From CAYQTE01 sp964420285 (GTDB lineage: Bacteria; Planctomycetota; Phycisphaerae; Tepidisphaerales; Tepidisphaeraceae), in NCBI GenBank assembly GCA_964420285.1, contig CAYQTE010000002.1:1-64000 (forward strand): DNA of 64,000 nucleotides. The letters are read 5' to 3'. The translations under genes and the position numbers were made by a program. Shown here one piece after another: positions 24,701-33,783 of the stretch. The notes under the pieces were generated by a model. The model was given only the letters and a program-made list of their open reading frames with translations. It was not told the origin of the DNA and did no database searches. The first letter of the stretch is position 1. Each line of letters starts with the position of its first letter.

Positions 24701-25746
24701 CCGGTTCCGCTGGCGGCGATCTGTTTGTTCTGGACCTTTCCGCCGGTGATCCGCTTCCGGCCGGTGGGTTCTCCTTTGCCGGCGGATCGGGTCAGAACAC
24801 GATGGAGATTATCGGCACACCCGAAAACGACACAGCCATCGTGACCGGTTCGAGCATCATCCTCAACGAGCCCTTCGGCACGGTCCCTGTTGCATATAGC
24901 GTCGCGACCACCATCATTTTCAACGGCGGTTCCGGCGGTGCTGACACGCTCATACAGGCCGCCCAACCCGGCGGCGGGGCCAGCGTGGTTTTCGCCAACC
25001 CCACCGCTCTGGACACGCTGGATATTGATACTGGAACCATCACCGTTCCCGCCAATGCTCCTGGCAACGGCCCGCTGCCATACACCCTTGGCACGCTTTT
25101 GATCGCCGGCGGGGCCGGTCTGGCACTGGCGCCGTCCGATTCCCAGGCGGATCAAACCGTTCTGAGCGTCAACAACCCGTTCAATTCCGGCACGGTGGAT
25201 ATCGCCAACAACACGCTGGTGATGAACGAGAACAATGTGCCCCTGTCGCAGGTGACGACCTGGGTGCGCAATGGCGATAGCGCACCGGGCATCTACAGCT
25301 CTCGCGTCACCGGGCCGGGCGCCGTCGCCAGCCGGGCGATCGGCTATGGCGACCATAGTGCCGACCCGTTTACTGTCCCGGCCGGGGATGTTGAAGTGAA
25401 ATACGTTCCCACCGGCGACACGAATCTGGACGGCGTTGTGGACATCACCGACCTGACACGGGCGATCAACGACCTGGGCCAGCCGGCGGGTTATTCCGGC
25501 GGCGACATCCTCAACCAGGGAATCGTGAACATCAGCGATATTGCCGCCATCATCAACGACCTGGGCGCCAACCTCAGCGCAGGCGGCGACAGCGCGGTCG
25601 CGGCGGCCAGCGGCGCAGCGCATAACGCCACGCCGGCGGAAGCGATGACGCCGGCGCCCGCCGGGCCGTCGATCGGGCAGTTGTTCTCGGATCAGCCGAT
25701 TGCGGAAGATTGGCTGGCTTGCGAATATCCAATTTTCGCCGACTGA
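21757..25746 (+). CDS. Secreted LEPR-XLL protein: sedolisin-like (S53) domain, Ig-like domains, GloVer repeats, dockerin
   Basis: The motif CMERRVLLAG lies at residues 26-35. Residues about 45-385 resemble sedolisin-family serine peptidases, with MDVEWAHAMAPGASI, SSWYDSGGGIS and GGTSLAAACWAG (Ser310). Two of the four catalytic positions are changed. The Glu four residues before Asp130 is Gln126, and the oxyanion Asp is Asn209 (TGNGG). Activity is therefore doubtful. A Big_3-type Ig-like domain follows (about 390-480), then about eight GloVer repeats (LASFNGANG...SSGNLFGTT), another Ig-like domain, a beta-rich region, and the shared dockerin module with tail FSDQPIAEDWL. It may be a processing, binding or pseudo-enzyme surface protein. 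Confidence 0.85.
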   Translation: MKNAGGPAKPRLIRARRGRVRPIVECMERRVLLAGTTAPVGLTPAQVRHAYAVDQVTFGAVAGDGTGQTIAVVGAYDDPSVATDLHDFDVAFGLPDPPSIVRENEYGGTMLPGLDPAGPGFGWEIQEAMDVEWAHAMAPGASILLVEANAPNDTDMIVNAVNTARNAPGVVAVMTGYNEPEESGETSLDQYFTTPAGHVGVTFLAATGNGGEPGGYPAYSPNVVAVGATTLSTDASGDYLQESSWYDSGGGISKYESQPAYQKGVVTQSTTRRAIPDFAFNANPITSGVPIYDSYDFGNSSPWAEEGGTSLAAACWAGIIAIADQGRALAGFGSLDGATQTLPLLYAASGNTIHDIINGYLAGPGYDLISGRGTPIANLLIPDLVPTTTTAVVSSDASVVYGQQVTFTATVSPAGAETGTVQFQADGSNLGGAVSLGGATAAYTTTLLNAGSHSITAIYSGDVNYATSTSPAIGEMVAMAGPANTRNVCTLASFNGANGENSEAGVAVDSSGDLFGTTTSGGSNGDGTVYEIAHGSGAITVLATFNGANGSSPYGGLVLDSSGNLFGATYSGGISGWGTVFEIAYGSTTITTLGSFNGTNGQYPYDGVTLDSSDDLFGTTYYGGYGTVFEFVHATGVLTSLASFGYSNGAYPYGSIVLDTSGDIFGATAGGGFGGVGAVFEIVHRTGILTITGLASFNVANGQNPAGTVILDSSGDVFGTTGYGGASSDGTVFEVANGSSAITDLASFNGADGSDPYAGVIMDSSGNLFGTTIQGGADGDGTVFEIAHGSGVITTLLSLNGADGAMPYGGLTFDSHGNLFGTTFQAGGVYDAGTVFELTPTGTVVTSSNLSTVIGQAVTFTATVTPNIGAGPTGTVQFQIDNSNVGSPVPLSGNLAVYTTSALDAGSYSVAAVYSGDNNFVGTTSSAIAQTVAAGALSLAANTVYFKLDADGRHTDIWNSATAVGPPAESFLVSNMSAVTYAGSAGGDLFVLDLSAGDPLPAGGFSFAGGSGQNTMEIIGTPENDTAIVTGSSIILNEPFGTVPVAYSVATTIIFNGGSGGADTLIQAAQPGGGASVVFANPTALDTLDIDTGTITVPANAPGNGPLPYTLGTLLIAGGAGLALAPSDSQADQTVLSVNNPFNSGTVDIANNTLVMNENNVPLSQVTTWVRNGDSAPGIYSSRVTGPGAVASRAIGYGDHSADPFTVPAGDVEVKYVPTGDTNLDGVVDITDLTRAINDLGQPAGYSGGDILNQGIVNISDIAAIINDLGANLSAGGDSAVAAASGAAHNATPAEAMTPAPAGPSIGQLFSDQPIAEDWLACEYPIFAD

Positions 25747-25927
25747 TGCGCCGCACCGGGGTCGGGAACGTCGGCTACCCAATCGCCGGTAGGGGGAAAC
25801 ACCTAAACCCGAACGAGCGATTTCACTTATTGCAAAGTAGTGAACTTCACCGTGAAATAATAACGAATAGTTGCGGTCCTGTAGCAAAAACGTGGTCGTC
25901 GCATCTTCTTGAGAGGCGTTTTGTACA

Positions 25928-25959
25928 GACACATCGCCTGATGCCCGCTCAAGGGGAGG
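25928..25959 (+). promoter_or_regulatory. Conserved 32-bp upstream element, copy 2
   Basis: Second copy of the element at 21698-21729, 26/32 identical. It ends 25 bases before the GTG start at 25985. The similarity stops on both sides, so it is a discrete conserved leader and not a recent duplication of the whole upstream region. Confidence 0.4.
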
Positions 25960-25984
25960 GACATATGGGAAGGGAGATATCAAC

Positions 25985-28900
25985 GTGAAAAATACCAGGA
26001 AATCCCGGTCTACCGCTGCGCGCACACCGAGGCAAACCGCCGTCATCGAGCTCATGGAAAAACGCCTGTTGCTGGCGGCCACCGCGACGCTGGCGGACCA
26101 TTCTCTCCTGTCCACCGCCGCCATCCCGGCCGTCCAATGCGCCGATGCTTCATCTGTCACCTGGGGCGCGATCAACACTCTGGCCTCGTTTAACGGATCG
26201 AACGGGGCGCAGCCATTTGCCGGCGTAATCACGGACTCCTCCGGCAACCTCTTCGGCACGGCCGAGAACGGCGGCGCCAGCGGCGTCGGCACGGTCTTCG
26301 AGATTGCCTCCGGAAGTAGCGTCATCACCACTCTGGCCTCGTTTAACGGCACGAACGGGGCTCAGCCTTGCTGCGACCCGGTTCTGGACTCATCCGGCGA
26401 CCTCTTCGGCACGGCCACTTGGGGCGGGCCCACCGGCCGTGGCACGGTCTTCGAGGTGGCCCGGGGGAGTGGCGTCATCACCACCCTGGGCTCGTTCAAC
26501 TTCACAAACGGGGATTACCCTATGGGTGCTGTGGCCCTGGACTCCTCGGGCAACATCTTCGGCGCGACCGAGAACGGCGGGAACGCATCGTTAAATAACG
26601 GATATGGCGACGGCACGGTCTTCGAGATCGCACACGGGAGCGGTGTCATCACCGCCCTGGCCACGTTTAACGGCGCCAACGGCTGGGCGAATTTTTCCGG
26701 CGTGATCTTGGACTCTTCCGGCGACCTCTTCAGCACGACCATTGCCGGCGGCGCCAATAACGACGGCACAGTTTTCGAGATCGCCCACGGGAGCAGTGCG
26801 ATCACCACCCTGGTCACGTTCAACGGCACAAACGGGGCTACCGTCCGCGCCGGTGTAACCCTGGATTTCTCCGGCAACCTCTTCGGCACGACCGAAAACG
26901 GCGGCACCGGCTTCAGCGGTACAAACAACAGCGGCGACGGCACGGTCTTCGAGGTCGCGCAGGGGAGCGGTGTCATCACCACTTTGGCCTCGTTCAACGG
27001 GGCCAACGGGGACAACCCTGTGGACATCGCCCTGGATTCTTCCGGCAACATCCTCGGCGCAACCGGCGGCGGCGGTGCCAATAACGACGGCACGGTCTTC
27101 GAGGTTGCGCAGGGGAGCGGCGTCATCACCACTTTGGCCTCGTTCAACGGGGCCAACGGGGAGAACCCTGTGGGCATCACGCTGGATTCCTCCGGCAACC
27201 TCTTCGGCACGGCCACTTGGGGCGGCGCCAATGGCGATGGCACGGTCTTCGAGTTGTCGTCGGCCGACACGACGATCACGCTCGGCGCCAATGGCGCGCC
27301 GACACTTACCGACTCGGCGACGCTGTCGGGCGGCTACCTGCCGGATGGCCTGAGCAGCAACATCACCTTTACACTGGACAATCCGAGCAACGCCGTGGTG
27401 GACTCCGAGACGGTCGCCGTCAGCGGCAACGGCACGTACAGCACGCCGGCCGGTTACACGCTGCCCACCTCGGGCGCGGTTACAGGCATGTACGCGTGGA
27501 ACGCCAGCTACAGCGGCGACGCGGACAATGTCGCGCAAAGCGGCCTCGCCGGCTCCGCCGAGAGAATACTGGTCCTTCCGGCCAGCCCGACCCTGACTAC
27601 TACGGCCAGCCCGTCGATCACGCTCAGCGCCGGCGGGCCGCCGATCCTCAGCGACTCGGCGGTTCTATCCGGCGGCTACCTGGCCGACGGCCTCAGCAGC
27701 AATATCACCTTCACGCTGGACCTGGGCTCAACACAGGTTTACACCACCAGCGACACCGTCACCGCCAACGGCACTTACTCGGCCAGCTACACACTGCCCA
27801 CCACGGGCGTGGTAACAGGCACCTACACATGGCACGCCGCCTACAGCGGCGACGCCGACAACAACGCCGCCACCGACCAGGGCGGCTCAGCGGAGCAAAC
27901 GGTGGTCAGCCCGGCCTCTCAGGCGATCAACTACCTCTCATTTAACGGAACCAACGGCGGCTATCCCGGCGGCGCCGTGATGGTGGACTCCTCCGGCGAT
28001 CTTTTCGGCACAACCACCGTTGGCGGAGCCGGCTGGAATGGCGCGTACCCCAGCGGCGACGGCACGGTCTTTGAAATCGCCCGCGGAAGCGAGGTCATCA
28101 CCACCCTTGCCTCGTTTAACGGCACCAATGGGTTCGGCCCCGGCGCGTCGGCTGTGGTTGAGGATTCCTCGGGCAACCTCTTCGGCACGACCGATTACGG
28201 CGGATCGGGCTTCAACGGCGCATACGGCACCGGCTACGGGACGGTCTTCGAGATCGCCCACGGGAGCAGCGCCATCACCGACGTGGCCCTGTTTAACGGC
28301 GCCAACGGGCAGTCCCCCAACAGCGGCGTGATCATGGACTCCTCCGGGAACCTTTTCGGCGAGGCCGATTTCGGCGGCGCGTACGGCGACGGAACGGTCT
28401 TCGAGGTTGCCCACGGGACCGGCGCCATTACGGCCGTGGCGTCGTTTAACGGCGCCAATGGAGTCAACCCCTTCGAATATGTGGTCATGGACTCCTCCGG
28501 CAATATCTTTGGCACGGCGGAGAATGGCGGCGCCTACGGTGACGGTACGGTCTATGAGATCGCCCATGGGACCGGCGCCATCACCGTTCTGGCTTCGTTT
28601 GACGGCACCTATGGCAATGGGCGCATCGGCCGCGTGGTCCTGGACTCATCCGGCGATCTCTTCGGCGCCACCGGCGGCGGCGGCACCTACGGTGATGGCA
28701 CGGTCTTCGAGGTCGCCCAGGGCAGCAGCGCCATCACCACCCTGGCTTCGCTCAACGGGGCCAACGGGTTTAACCCGATGAGCGGCGTGATCATGGACTC
28801 CTCCGGCAACCTCTTTGGCACGGCCAACAACGGCGGCGCCAACGGCGACGGCACGCTTTTCGAACTCGCTCAGGGGAGCAATACCATCACAACCCTGGTC

Positions 28901-30382
28901 TCGTTCAACGGCGCCAACGGTGTTTTCCCTCAAGCCAGCGTGGTCCTGGATTCCCTCGGCGACCTCTTCAGCATAACCGATGAGGGCGGCGCCAATGGCG
29001 ATGGCACGGTCTTCGAGTTAATGCCCGGTCCGACACTGGTCACGACCGCCAGCCCCGCCGTTACGCTGAATTCCAGCGGGCCGCCGACACTGACAGATAC
29101 GGCGGTTCTCTCCGGCGGCTACCTTGCCGACGGCCTGAGCAGCAACATCACCTTCACGCTCGATCTGGGCTCGACGCAGGTCTACACTGCCAGCGACGCC
29201 GTCACTACCAACGGCACCTACACGGCCAGCTACACGCTACCCACAACCGGCGCAGTGACCGGCACCTACACCTGGCACGCCGTTTTCAGCGGCGACGCAA
29301 ATAACAACGGGGCCACCGACCAGAGCGGCACGGCCGAGCAGACGGTGGTCAGCCCGGCCAAGCCGACGCTGGTGACCACCGCCGGCGCTGAATACTTCCA
29401 ACTCGACCCGGATGGTGTGCATATCGACATCTGGAACAGCGCCACGGCCACCGGCGCACCGACTCAATCCGTCCTGGCCGCCAATTTCTCCACTGCCACC
29501 TACACCGGCCCGGCCGGTGGCGGCACGTTCGTTCTTGATTTCTCAAATGGCGACCCCCTGCCGGCGGGCGGAGTTTCGCTCAACGGCGGGGCGGGGCAGA
29601 ATACGCTCAAATTCATTGATTGCTCCGCCAACGACAACGCCGCCGTGGCCGTCAATAGCGGCTCTTTCATCATTCCCGCCGGGCCGGCGGGCGCGGGTGC
29701 GCAGTCGTACGCGCTGGGTAGTGTCTCGATTGCATCGGGGGCGGAATTGGCGCTGGCCCAATCCGATTCCCAGGCGGATCAAAGCGTTCTTACCGTTAAC
29801 GGTCTGTCCGTCGCCGGCACGCTCGATATCGCCAACAACACGCTGCTGGCCGATGGGACCAATGTCTCCCTGTCGAAGGTGACGACCTGGGTGCAGGGCG
29901 AGGCGGTCACAAGCTCGCTGGTCGTCGGTCCTAACGCCATCGCCAGCCGCGCCGTCGGCTATGGCGACTGGAACGGTGACCCATTGACCGTACCGGCCGG
30001 GGATGTGGAAGTGAAATACGTTCCCACCGGCGACGCAAACCTGGACGGCCGGGTGGACATCATCGACCTGACGCGGGCGATCAACAACCTTGGTCTTTCG
30101 CCGGGATATTCCGGGGGGGATATTCTCAACCGGGGAATGGTGAACATCTACGATATCGCCGCCATTATCAACGATCTGGGCGCCAGATTGAACTCCAGCG
30201 GTGACAGTGCGGACGATGCGGCCGTTGCGGCGATTGCGGCAGCGGGCGCTTCCCCGGGCAGCGTGCCGGCGGCGGTGGCTGTGGCGCCGGCGCCCGCCGG
30301 GGCGTCGATCGGGCAGTTGTTCTCGGATCAGCCGATTGCGGCGGATTGGTTGGAGGGCGGCGGCTCGGTTCTTGCGGACTAG
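25985..30382 (+). CDS. Giant secreted LEPR-XLL protein with two blocks of GloVer repeats, Ig-like domains and dockerin
   Basis: The GTG at 25985 has GGGAG about 8 bases upstream. The motif LMEKRLLLAA lies at residues 23-32. Seven GloVer repeats (LASFNGxNGxxP...DSSGNLFGT...GTVFEIAxGS) precede two Ig-like domains (LSGGYLADGLSSNITFTL). Seven further GloVer repeats, a third Ig-like domain, the beta-rich linker and the shared C-terminal dockerin follow (GDANLDGRVDIIDLTRAI), ending FSDQPIAADWLEGG. Two adjacent repeats are almost identical in DNA (26939-27019 and 27089-27169, period 150 bp), which implies recent expansion. The protein is probably a rod-like surface structure; no catalytic motif is visible. 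Confidence 0.85.
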   Translation: MKNTRKSRSTAARTPRQTAVIELMEKRLLLAATATLADHSLLSTAAIPAVQCADASSVTWGAINTLASFNGSNGAQPFAGVITDSSGNLFGTAENGGASGVGTVFEIASGSSVITTLASFNGTNGAQPCCDPVLDSSGDLFGTATWGGPTGRGTVFEVARGSGVITTLGSFNFTNGDYPMGAVALDSSGNIFGATENGGNASLNNGYGDGTVFEIAHGSGVITALATFNGANGWANFSGVILDSSGDLFSTTIAGGANNDGTVFEIAHGSSAITTLVTFNGTNGATVRAGVTLDFSGNLFGTTENGGTGFSGTNNSGDGTVFEVAQGSGVITTLASFNGANGDNPVDIALDSSGNILGATGGGGANNDGTVFEVAQGSGVITTLASFNGANGENPVGITLDSSGNLFGTATWGGANGDGTVFELSSADTTITLGANGAPTLTDSATLSGGYLPDGLSSNITFTLDNPSNAVVDSETVAVSGNGTYSTPAGYTLPTSGAVTGMYAWNASYSGDADNVAQSGLAGSAERILVLPASPTLTTTASPSITLSAGGPPILSDSAVLSGGYLADGLSSNITFTLDLGSTQVYTTSDTVTANGTYSASYTLPTTGVVTGTYTWHAAYSGDADNNAATDQGGSAEQTVVSPASQAINYLSFNGTNGGYPGGAVMVDSSGDLFGTTTVGGAGWNGAYPSGDGTVFEIARGSEVITTLASFNGTNGFGPGASAVVEDSSGNLFGTTDYGGSGFNGAYGTGYGTVFEIAHGSSAITDVALFNGANGQSPNSGVIMDSSGNLFGEADFGGAYGDGTVFEVAHGTGAITAVASFNGANGVNPFEYVVMDSSGNIFGTAENGGAYGDGTVYEIAHGTGAITVLASFDGTYGNGRIGRVVLDSSGDLFGATGGGGTYGDGTVFEVAQGSSAITTLASLNGANGFNPMSGVIMDSSGNLFGTANNGGANGDGTLFELAQGSNTITTLVSFNGANGVFPQASVVLDSLGDLFSITDEGGANGDGTVFELMPGPTLVTTASPAVTLNSSGPPTLTDTAVLSGGYLADGLSSNITFTLDLGSTQVYTASDAVTTNGTYTASYTLPTTGAVTGTYTWHAVFSGDANNNGATDQSGTAEQTVVSPAKPTLVTTAGAEYFQLDPDGVHIDIWNSATATGAPTQSVLAANFSTATYTGPAGGGTFVLDFSNGDPLPAGGVSLNGGAGQNTLKFIDCSANDNAAVAVNSGSFIIPAGPAGAGAQSYALGSVSIASGAELALAQSDSQADQSVLTVNGLSVAGTLDIANNTLLADGTNVSLSKVTTWVQGEAVTSSLVVGPNAIASRAVGYGDWNGDPLTVPAGDVEVKYVPTGDANLDGRVDIIDLTRAINNLGLSPGYSGGDILNRGMVNIYDIAAIINDLGARLNSSGDSADDAAVAAIAAAGASPGSVPAAVAVAPAPAGASIGQLFSDQPIAADWLEGGGSVLAD
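26939..27169 (+). repeat. 150-bp-period coding tandem repeat within the GloVer protein
   Basis: The segment 26939-27019 recurs at 27089-27169 with only a few base changes. Other GloVer units of the same gene are similar as protein but much less so as DNA, so this pair is a recent unit duplication. Confidence 0.7.
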
Positions 30383-30799
30383 CGAACTGGTGCGGCGTCT
30401 TACCCATTTTCTCACGGCCGGTTCGATGGATGGGTTCGTTGGATCGGTTCGGCCGCGCATCGCCGGAGGTTATTCCGCGCTGCGGGGCGCGGGCGATTTT
30501 TTCGGGTACCGCAAGTGACAAGAAAATGTGAAATGCCTAAGATGAAATTGCGCGGCGACCCGGCCTAGTATCCCAAATCTCGCGCATCGCTGTTCTCTGT
30601 TCGCCGGGTCGATTCGTGCGATTGCGGTCATGCGTCTGAAAAATCGGCGGGATCGAGCAACGCTGCGGCCGGCACAGGGTGCGGTCTTCAACCTTGGCCG
30701 GCACGGGCAATGCGCTGGTGGGCGCCACAGGCGCAAACGCGGATCGGCGGTGGCATGGTCGTGCCGCGCCGGCCGGGATTGCGAAGAAGGGAAAGGAAC
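30383..30799. other. 417-bp gap between surface-protein genes
   Basis: No gene is supported here. An upstream in-frame extension of the next gene runs through the last 90 bases but lacks start context. The stretch presumably contains a transcription stop and a promoter, which I cannot place. Confidence 0.4.
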
Positions 30800-33586
30800 A
30801 TGCTCCATTCACGTCGCCGTCGGTCGATTGGGGGTCAGGCTCGAAATATCTTGAACGGCCGGTCCGCGGCGAGACACGAGGAGCTTGAATCCCGCATTCT
30901 CCTTTCGACGGCAACGGTTGACGTGACCGTCAATGCGCAGCAGGGCCCCTGGGATTACGTCAGCGGCGGACTGAACTCCGCATATCAATACGGGCTGGGC
31001 GATCAATCGGGACCAACCATCGTCAATGCCGGCAGCGGGTTTGATTTCACCGAAGGCCAGCAGCTTTCCGTCAGTTACCTGAGCGGATCGGTCAGCGCCG
31101 AGGCCGGGACGTTTCCGGCCGAGGATGCCAACGGGTTTACCGAGAATGCGACGAACAACAATGTTGATCCGTCTAGCGGGAAGCACTTTCCCAGTGCGTA
31201 CGTCGATTCCAGCCAATATCCGGTCTATCTGACGGAATTGGTGGGGGTTTTTGCCGACAGTTCCGGGCGCATCGTGGGATCGCCTTTTCCGATCGGAGAT
31301 GCGGCGACGGTGACGATACCGGCCGGGGCCACGCAGCTTCAGCTTGGCGTGAATGACGATGTCTATTTTGATAATGCCGGAGCGTGGCAGATCCAGGTGA
31401 GCCAGCAGAGCAGCCAGCAGAGCAGCGCCGTCTATACCATCACCGACCTGGGCACGCTGCCGGGCGATGTCGGCAGCGGCGCCAACGCGATCAACGACGC
31501 CGGGCAGGTTGTCGGCTATTCAACCAGTAGTTCCGGCGCTGAAGAGGGATTTCTTTACAGCGGCGGGGGCATAGCCGGCCTGGGCACTCTGTCGGGCGAA
31601 ACGCAGAGCATCGCCCGCGGCATCAATGCCAGCGGGCAGGTGGTGGGCTATGCCGACAACGCCAGCGGCGACTACCAGGCGTTCCTCTACAGCAACGGGA
31701 GCATGACGGCCCTGGGCACGCTGGGCGGCAATTACAGTTGGGCCACCGGCATCAACGACGACGGGCAGGTCGCCGGGTATGCCAGCGCCGCCAACGGCGC
31801 CGAGCACGTCTTTATCTACAACGGCAGCATGGTCGATCTGGGCACGCTGTCCGGCGGCGTCTTCGCGCTGGCCACCGCCATCAACAGCAGCGGGCAGATC
31901 GTGGGCGCGTCCAACAACAACCTCGGCATCGAGCGAGCGTTCCTCTACAGCGATGGCAATATGATCGATCTCGGCACGCCCGCCGGTTCATACAGCGACG
32001 CCACCGACATCAACGACAACGGCCAGATCGTCGGCTACGTCAATGGTAACGCGGGCGACGATGCCTTTCTGGACACCAACGGAACCATCACCGATCTGGG
32101 CACGCTGGGCGGTGCGTCCAGCCGGGCCCTGGGCATCAACGACAGCGGCCAGGTCGTCGGCAATGCCGACAACAGCGCTGCCGACGTCCATGCGTTTCTC
32201 TACAGCGATGGAGCGATGCAGGACCTGAACGACCTGATCCCCGCCAACAGCGGCTGGGTGCTTCGCAGCGCCACCGGCATCAACGACACAGGCCGGATCT
32301 GCGGCTACGGCGTAAATCCCAGCGGGCAAACCGATGCCTTTTTGCTCACGCCCGTGGCTGCGCAGCTTGCCTTCGCGCAGGGGCCCACCAACACGCCGGC
32401 CGGCGTGGGCATGAACGCGGTCACGGTTGACGTTGAAGACGCCGGCGGCAACGTCGTGGCCAACGACTCCTCGAGCGTCACCGTCGCGCTGACAAATTCC
32501 GCCGGTGCGGTCCTTGGCGGGACACTCACCGAGGCCGCCGTCAACGGCATCGCGACGTTCACCGGTCTTACGGTCAGTGCCACCGGCACGTATACGCTGA
32601 CCGCAACCGACGGCCTGCTGAGCAGCGCCGTTTCGGGTTCGTTCACCATTGCACCCGCCCAGCAACTGGCTTTCACGCAGCAACCGAACAGTGCGTCGGT
32701 GGGGCTGGCGATCTTCCCGCCGGTTGCCGTCTCGGTCGAGAATTCCACCGGCGGCGTGGTAGCCAGCGATACATCAAGCGTTACGCTCGCATTGACCAAT
32801 TCCGCCGGCGCCGTGCTTGGCGGAACGCTGACCGAAGCGGCCGTCAATGGCGTGGCCACGTTCGGAGACATCACTGTCAGCACGCCGGGAACGTACACGC
32901 TGACGGCAACCGACGGCACGCTGGGCAGTGCGGTATCAAGCTCGTTCACGATTACCCCGGTCCAGGCCCCATTCGTCGTCGCGACCAACGGCAATCTGCT
33001 GGTCCAGGGCACCAGCGGCGATGATGTCATTACCCTGCAAACCGACGGCGATGGCAATCTGACCGTGACGCTCAACGGCGTGACCTCGCAGCCGATCGCA
33101 CTTTCCTCACTGACGTCCATCGATGTTGAGGCCGGCGCCGGCAACGATTCGGTCACGGTCGAATCGAGCATGCCCGCGAATTTCGGCATCAGTGTCCAGG
33201 GCGGACCGGGCGACGATACCATCGTGGGCGGACCCGGCAACGACACTCTCTGCGGCGGTCAGGGCAATGACTGGATCAGCGGCGGACCCGGCGACGATTC
33301 CATCCGCGGCGGCGCCGGCGATGACAGCCTCGCTGGCGGAAAAGGTAACGACATGCTGTTCGGGGGGCCCGGCAATGACACTGTCTGCGGCGGTCAGGGC
33401 AACGACACGCTCACCGGCGGCGCCGGGAACAACCTCATCCGCGGTGGCGCCGGCGACGACCTTATCTTCGCCATAAACGACACCGCCGACACACTCTACG
33501 GCGGCGCCGGTAACAACACCGCACATATCGATCAGAACCTCGATCAAATCCCCGCCAGCGATATTCAGACGATCCTGTACACCTGA
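30800..33586 (+). CDS. Secreted LEPR-XLL protein with HAF repeats, Ig-like domains and RTX-type calcium-binding repeats
   Basis: The ATG at 30800 follows AAAGGA. The motif ELESRILLS lies at residues 30-38. Residues about 40-200 form a beta-rich domain. Seven HAF-type repeats follow (LGTLxGxxSxAxGINxxGQVVGxAxxxxGxxxAFLYSxGxMxxLGTL, about 210-515), then two Ig-like (Big_1-like) domains with TNSAGAVLGGTLTEAAVNG. The C-terminal 120 residues are nonapeptide GGxGxDxxx repeats of the hemolysin type (GGPGNDTLCGGQGNDW and similar), which bind calcium. There is no dockerin, unlike four of its neighbours. RTX repeats in other bacteria accompany type I secretion or folding outside the cell. Confidence 0.83.
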   Translation: MLHSRRRRSIGGQARNILNGRSAARHEELESRILLSTATVDVTVNAQQGPWDYVSGGLNSAYQYGLGDQSGPTIVNAGSGFDFTEGQQLSVSYLSGSVSAEAGTFPAEDANGFTENATNNNVDPSSGKHFPSAYVDSSQYPVYLTELVGVFADSSGRIVGSPFPIGDAATVTIPAGATQLQLGVNDDVYFDNAGAWQIQVSQQSSQQSSAVYTITDLGTLPGDVGSGANAINDAGQVVGYSTSSSGAEEGFLYSGGGIAGLGTLSGETQSIARGINASGQVVGYADNASGDYQAFLYSNGSMTALGTLGGNYSWATGINDDGQVAGYASAANGAEHVFIYNGSMVDLGTLSGGVFALATAINSSGQIVGASNNNLGIERAFLYSDGNMIDLGTPAGSYSDATDINDNGQIVGYVNGNAGDDAFLDTNGTITDLGTLGGASSRALGINDSGQVVGNADNSAADVHAFLYSDGAMQDLNDLIPANSGWVLRSATGINDTGRICGYGVNPSGQTDAFLLTPVAAQLAFAQGPTNTPAGVGMNAVTVDVEDAGGNVVANDSSSVTVALTNSAGAVLGGTLTEAAVNGIATFTGLTVSATGTYTLTATDGLLSSAVSGSFTIAPAQQLAFTQQPNSASVGLAIFPPVAVSVENSTGGVVASDTSSVTLALTNSAGAVLGGTLTEAAVNGVATFGDITVSTPGTYTLTATDGTLGSAVSSSFTITPVQAPFVVATNGNLLVQGTSGDDVITLQTDGDGNLTVTLNGVTSQPIALSSLTSIDVEAGAGNDSVTVESSMPANFGISVQGGPGDDTIVGGPGNDTLCGGQGNDWISGGPGDDSIRGGAGDDSLAGGKGNDMLFGGPGNDTVCGGQGNDTLTGGAGNNLIRGGAGDDLIFAINDTADTLYGGAGNNTAHIDQNLDQIPASDIQTILYT

Positions 33587-33783
33587 CCGTTGAATTATCG
33601 GACTTGTCTCGGCCGGACGCAGTGTTTACGGCTCGCGGCTCGGCCGGCGAATCGCCCGCCTTGCTTTGCTTCGGTTCATCCTGGGATGCATAATCCAATC
33701 AGCCGCCGGCCGGAATGCCGGGCGTTTTCGCGCCGGCGGGCTCGTACATCTGAACGATCCTCTCGGGCGGGAAGGACAGGTTG

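Noticed and set aside
24457..26352. 631-residue minus-strand frame bridging two surface-protein genes
   Set aside because: It is a shadow frame crossing an intergenic region, with composition typical of antisense GC-rich DNA.
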